64,000 nucleotides of DNA. Source: RUG100 sp050953405 (GTDB lineage Bacteria; Bacillota; Clostridia; Peptostreptococcales; Anaerovoracaceae). Of this stretch, positions 61,722-64,000 are shown piece by piece (the stretch's first letter is position 1; every line of letters begins with the position of its first letter). The position numbers and the translations under genes are program-made. The stretch is taken from NCBI GenBank assembly GCA_050953405.1, contig JBMNMP010000002.1:62001-126000 (forward strand), written 5' to 3'. The notes beneath the pieces were generated by a model, which saw only the letters and a list, made by a program, of their open reading frames with translations, had not been told where the DNA came from and did not search any database.

Positions 61722-62105
61722 TATTGGAATACTAGGTTTTTGACGGGGCTCAAAAACGGCAAATAAATGCACCCAAAATAAGCAAATTGATGACAAATAG
61801 ATTTCAAACATCAAAAAAAGTACTATTTTGCTTTTTGTCTCTTGTATATTGTACACAAAAAAATACAACAATCTTCAAAAAACGTTAAAATTCTCACTTT
61901 TATGAGGCGGTCACTGAAAATTTCAGGCGATTTTCTCAGGTACGAAACAGACCGCAGAATTGCACGTTTACTAATTTGTTCAAATGAAAATTCTGAAAAT
62001 GTAATTTTGGCATCTGGATAATTAAAAATTGTATGCAAGTATCGAATAGTCTGATATATTTTAATGGTAATGTTGTTTCTAGAACAAGTTTGGAGGTAAT
62101 TATAT
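61722..62105 (+). other. AT-rich non-coding spacer before the NuoE/NuoF-like operon
   Basis: No gene is visible. It contains a perfect palindrome CTGAAA-A-TTTCAG (61914-61926) enclosed between GCGGTC (61907-61912) and GACCGC (61950-61955), which could form a small structured RNA, and an imperfect TTGT...ACAA repeat at 61842-61858. I found no promoter of good quality and no known riboswitch. TTTGGAGGTAATT is the ribosome binding site of the next gene. Confidence 0.6.
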
Positions 62106-62624
62106 ATGTGTTCATGCACTGGCGAAAGCTTGGACTTCACCGAGCTCGACGAGGTCCTGGACGAGTATAAGGGGTTGCAGGGCAACCTTATTATAATACT
62201 TCAGAAGGCCCAGGACATCTATGGCTATTTGCCAAGAGAGGTCATCGAAAGAATCTCGAACGCTACGGGCTACACGATTGCAAAGATTTATGGTGTAGCT
62301 ACATTTTATGCGCAGTTCAGACTGCAGCCAATAGGAAAATATCTGATCATGCTTTGTCAGGGAACAGCCTGTCATGTCAGCGGCTCACAGAAAATAGAAG
62401 AAGCCGTGACTGAAGAGCTGGGAATCGCTGACGGGGAGACGACCGAGGACAGAATGTTCACTCTGAACAATGTTGCCTGTCTCGGATGCTGCTCGCTGGC
62501 TCCTGTTATGATGATCCGCACCGATGAAGGTGAGGAGACTTATGGAAATCTGACACCGGATAAAGCTAAAGAAATCCTGCGCGGTATCGCCGCTAAAGAA
62601 AACGGAGAGGAGGATGCAGTATGA
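62106..62624 (+). CDS. NADH dehydrogenase subunit E-like protein (HndA/NuoE, [2Fe-2S])
   Basis: 172-residue thioredoxin-fold ferredoxin-like subunit of NADH-linked complexes, including electron-bifurcating hydrogenases and formate dehydrogenases of anaerobes. The [2Fe-2S] ligands are the C-x4-C pair in MLCQGTACHVSG near residue 82 and the C-x3-C pair in NNVACLGCCSLAPV near 123. The helical N-terminus (VLDEYKGLQGNLIIILQKAQDIYGYLPREV) is typical. Its stop overlaps the next gene start by four bases. The strong ribosome binding site TTTGGAGG precedes ATG 62106. Downstream genes beyond the window would show whether a hydrogenase subunit follows. Confidence 0.93.
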   Translation: MCSCTGESLDFTELDEVLDEYKGLQGNLIIILQKAQDIYGYLPREVIERISNATGYTIAKIYGVATFYAQFRLQPIGKYLIMLCQGTACHVSGSQKIEEAVTEELGIADGETTEDRMFTLNNVACLGCCSLAPVMMIRTDEGEETYGNLTPDKAKEILRGIAAKENGEEDAV

Positions 62625-64000
62625 GAGTCGCTATAGGACAGGGCAGCTGCGGAATCGCCAGCGGCGCTAAGAAAGTCGAAAAGAGAATGAAGGACGTCAT
62701 CGCTGCCGATAACCTTGATATACCTGTTGGATTGACAGGATGCATCGGAGCATGCTATCTGGAACCGATCGTCGATGTATATGATGATGACGGAAATCTG
62801 ACAAGATACGTCCACGTTGATGAGGAAAAGGCTGAGGATATCGTAGAGATACATCTCAAGGCCGGAGATCCCATCAAGAAGTACATGATCCCGGAATCGG
62901 GAAAACACTTCCTGGAAGGACAGACCAGAATCGCACTGGCAAACTGCGGAATCATCAATCCGGAGGATATAGATGACTATATCGCTGCCGGCGGATACAA
63001 AGCACTGGAGAAAGCTCTCCACAAGATGACTGCAGATGAGATATGCGAAACAGTACTGAATTCAGACCTGAGAGGACGCGGCGGTGCCGGATTCCCCACA
63101 GGTAAAAAATGGACTCAGGTAAAAAATATGAAAGACCATGTCAAGTATGTCGTATGTAACGCCGACGAGGGAGACCCGGGCGCATTCATGGACAGATCTG
63201 TCATGGAGGGCGACCCGCACAAGATGCTCGAAGGTATGATCATCGCGGCAATCGCTACCGGAGCTCACGAAGCTTACATATATGTCAGGGCTGAGTATCC
63301 GCTCGCAGTTTCCAGACTGCGTACAGCGATCGCTCAGGCAGAGGAGAGAGGCTTCCTTGGTGATAACATCATGGGCAGCGGCTTTGACCTCACGATCCAC
63401 ATCAACCTCGGAGCAGGCGCTTTCGTCTGCGGCGAAGGTTCTGCACTGACAGCAAGTATCGAGGGCAAGCGCGGAATGCCGCGTGTAAAGCCGCCTCGTA
63501 CAACTGAAAAGGGACTCTTCGAGAGACCTACAGTGCTCAACAACGTGGAGACATATGCGAACGTTTCTTACATTATCAACAACGGAGCTGAAGCTTACAA
63601 GGCTATCGGCACACCGAAGAATGCGGGTACCAAGGCATTTGCTCTCACCGGCAAGGTCAAGAACACCGGACTGGTAGAAGTACCCATGGGCACTACGCTG
63701 CGTGAAGTTATCTTCGGACTGGGCGGCGGCATCAAGGACGGCAAGAAATTCAAGGCTGTACAGATCGGCGGACCTTCCGGCGGATGCCTCACAGAAGAGC
63801 ACCTCGATCTGCCGATGGACTTCGACTCCCTGAAGAAGGCGGGTGCGATGATCGGTTCCGGCGGACTGGTAGTCATGGATGAGGACACATGTATGGTCAG
63901 CATTGCACAGTTCTTCATGAACTTTACTGCTAACGAGAGCTGCGGAAAGTGCGTGCCCTGCAGAGAGGGAACTCATATCATGCTCGAAATGCTGGACGAT
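62621..64000 (+). CDS. NADH dehydrogenase subunit F-like protein (HndC/NuoF), partial at the window edge
   Basis: The first 460 codons are present; the gene runs off the right end. An N-terminal ferredoxin-like region (about 1-85, GQGSCGIASGAKK and LTGCIGACY) of the HydB/HndC type precedes the FMN and NADH-binding domain: RGRGGAGFPTGKKW near 149, VCNADEGDPGAFMDRS near 172, GAGAFVCGEGSAL near 264 and RPPRTTEKG-like text near 290. The last part shows ESCGKCVPCREGT, the C-x2-C-x2-C [4Fe-4S] motif near 445. This subunit oxidises or reduces NAD(H) in a bifurcating complex. GGAGAGGAGG precedes ATG 62621. Confidence 0.95.
   Translation, partial: MRVAIGQGSCGIASGAKKVEKRMKDVIAADNLDIPVGLTGCIGACYLEPIVDVYDDDGNLTRYVHVDEEKAEDIVEIHLKAGDPIKKYMIPESGKHFLEGQTRIALANCGIINPEDIDDYIAAGGYKALEKALHKMTADEICETVLNSDLRGRGGAGFPTGKKWTQVKNMKDHVKYVVCNADEGDPGAFMDRSVMEGDPHKMLEGMIIAAIATGAHEAYIYVRAEYPLAVSRLRTAIAQAEERGFLGDNIMGSGFDLTIHINLGAGAFVCGEGSALTASIEGKRGMPRVKPPRTTEKGLFERPTVLNNVETYANVSYIINNGAEAYKAIGTPKNAGTKAFALTGKVKNTGLVEVPMGTTLREVIFGLGGGIKDGKKFKAVQIGGPSGGCLTEEHLDLPMDFDSLKKAGAMIGSGGLVVMDEDTCMVSIAQFFMNFTANESCGKCVPCREGTHIMLEMLDD

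Noticed and set aside
61842..61858. TTGT-N9-ACAA repeat as a Rex operator before the NADH-linked operon
   Set aside because: Rex sites have ten bases between the TTGT and ACAA ends and better inner symmetry; this one is a base short and imperfect.
61907..61955. Glycine riboswitch because of CTCAGGTACGAAACAGACC
   Set aside because: Only the 3' end is vaguely similar; the 5' conserved half is missing and the element is about half the needed length.
1..64000. Mobile elements, prophage, CRISPR arrays, tRNA or rRNA genes
   Set aside because: I looked through the gaps for transposases, direct-repeat arrays and cloverleaf patterns and found none.

Overview
The window reads as chromosomal DNA of an anaerobic, low-to-mid GC Gram-positive bacterium of the Bacillota, most likely class Clostridia. 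The support is an oxygen-sensitive class III ribonucleotide reductase pair, a hybrid cluster protein, an electron-bifurcating type NuoE/NuoF (HndA/HndC-like) pair, acetate kinase, strong AGGAGG ribosome binding sites, TTGACA-N17-TATAAT promoters, a Firmicutes-type SOS box in front of recA, and many cell-wall polymer genes. I cannot name a genus. I see no tRNA, rRNA, insertion sequence, prophage or CRISPR array.

Region 1 (1-21.3 kb) is housekeeping: nrdD-nrdG, rpmB, an Asp23 protein, recG-rsmD-coaD, a coiled-coil protein, tmcAL, ackA, rpmF, tagD, asd (reverse strand), uppP, ftsK/spoIIIE, rimO-pgsA-cinA, a LytR-CpsA-Psr (LCP) protein and a NYN-LOTUS protein. Several of these genes are broken here: at least five indels in nrdD, two in coaD, one in ftsK and a TGG-to-TGA change near the end of the LCP gene. 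Because coaD is normally indispensable, base-calling or assembly errors are the likeliest cause of the indels.

Region 2 (21.3-33 kb) holds a GtrA-like protein with a membrane-anchored SGNH-fold protein, hcp (reverse strand), a LysR regulator followed by an SsuABC/NrtABC-type ABC importer, and a four-gene DltABCD-like set. In that set an AMP-forming acid ligase is divergent from an acyl carrier protein, an MBOAT O-acyltransferase and a second SGNH protein. The ligase looks more like an acyl-acid ligase than D-alanine ligase, so the group transferred to the envelope may not be D-alanine.

Region 3 (33-60.3 kb) is a large surface-glycan locus. It contains an LCP ligase, an FN3-SGNH esterase and a nearly complete CMP-pseudaminic acid pathway (PseB, PseC, PseG, PseI, an SpsF-type PseF, and a left-handed beta-helix acetyltransferase in the place of PseH). 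Among these genes lies a 734-residue protein that is the best candidate for the pseudaminyl or sialyl-type glycosyltransferase. Next come a GatZ-like and a GatD-like protein, an acyltransferase-3 protein, two CDP-glycerol glycerophosphotransferase-type proteins, three LicD-family proteins around an IspD/TarI-type cytidylyltransferase with an altered motif, and two tandem oversized LTA-synthase-like proteins. Together these could build, decorate and attach a polyol-phosphate or teichoic-acid-like polymer carrying a nonulosonic acid and acyl groups. TagD and UppP from region 1 could supply CDP-glycerol and recycle the lipid carrier.

Region 4 (60.3-64 kb) is recA with promoter and LexA box, a 435-base AT-rich spacer, and the start of a NuoE-NuoF operon that runs off the right edge.
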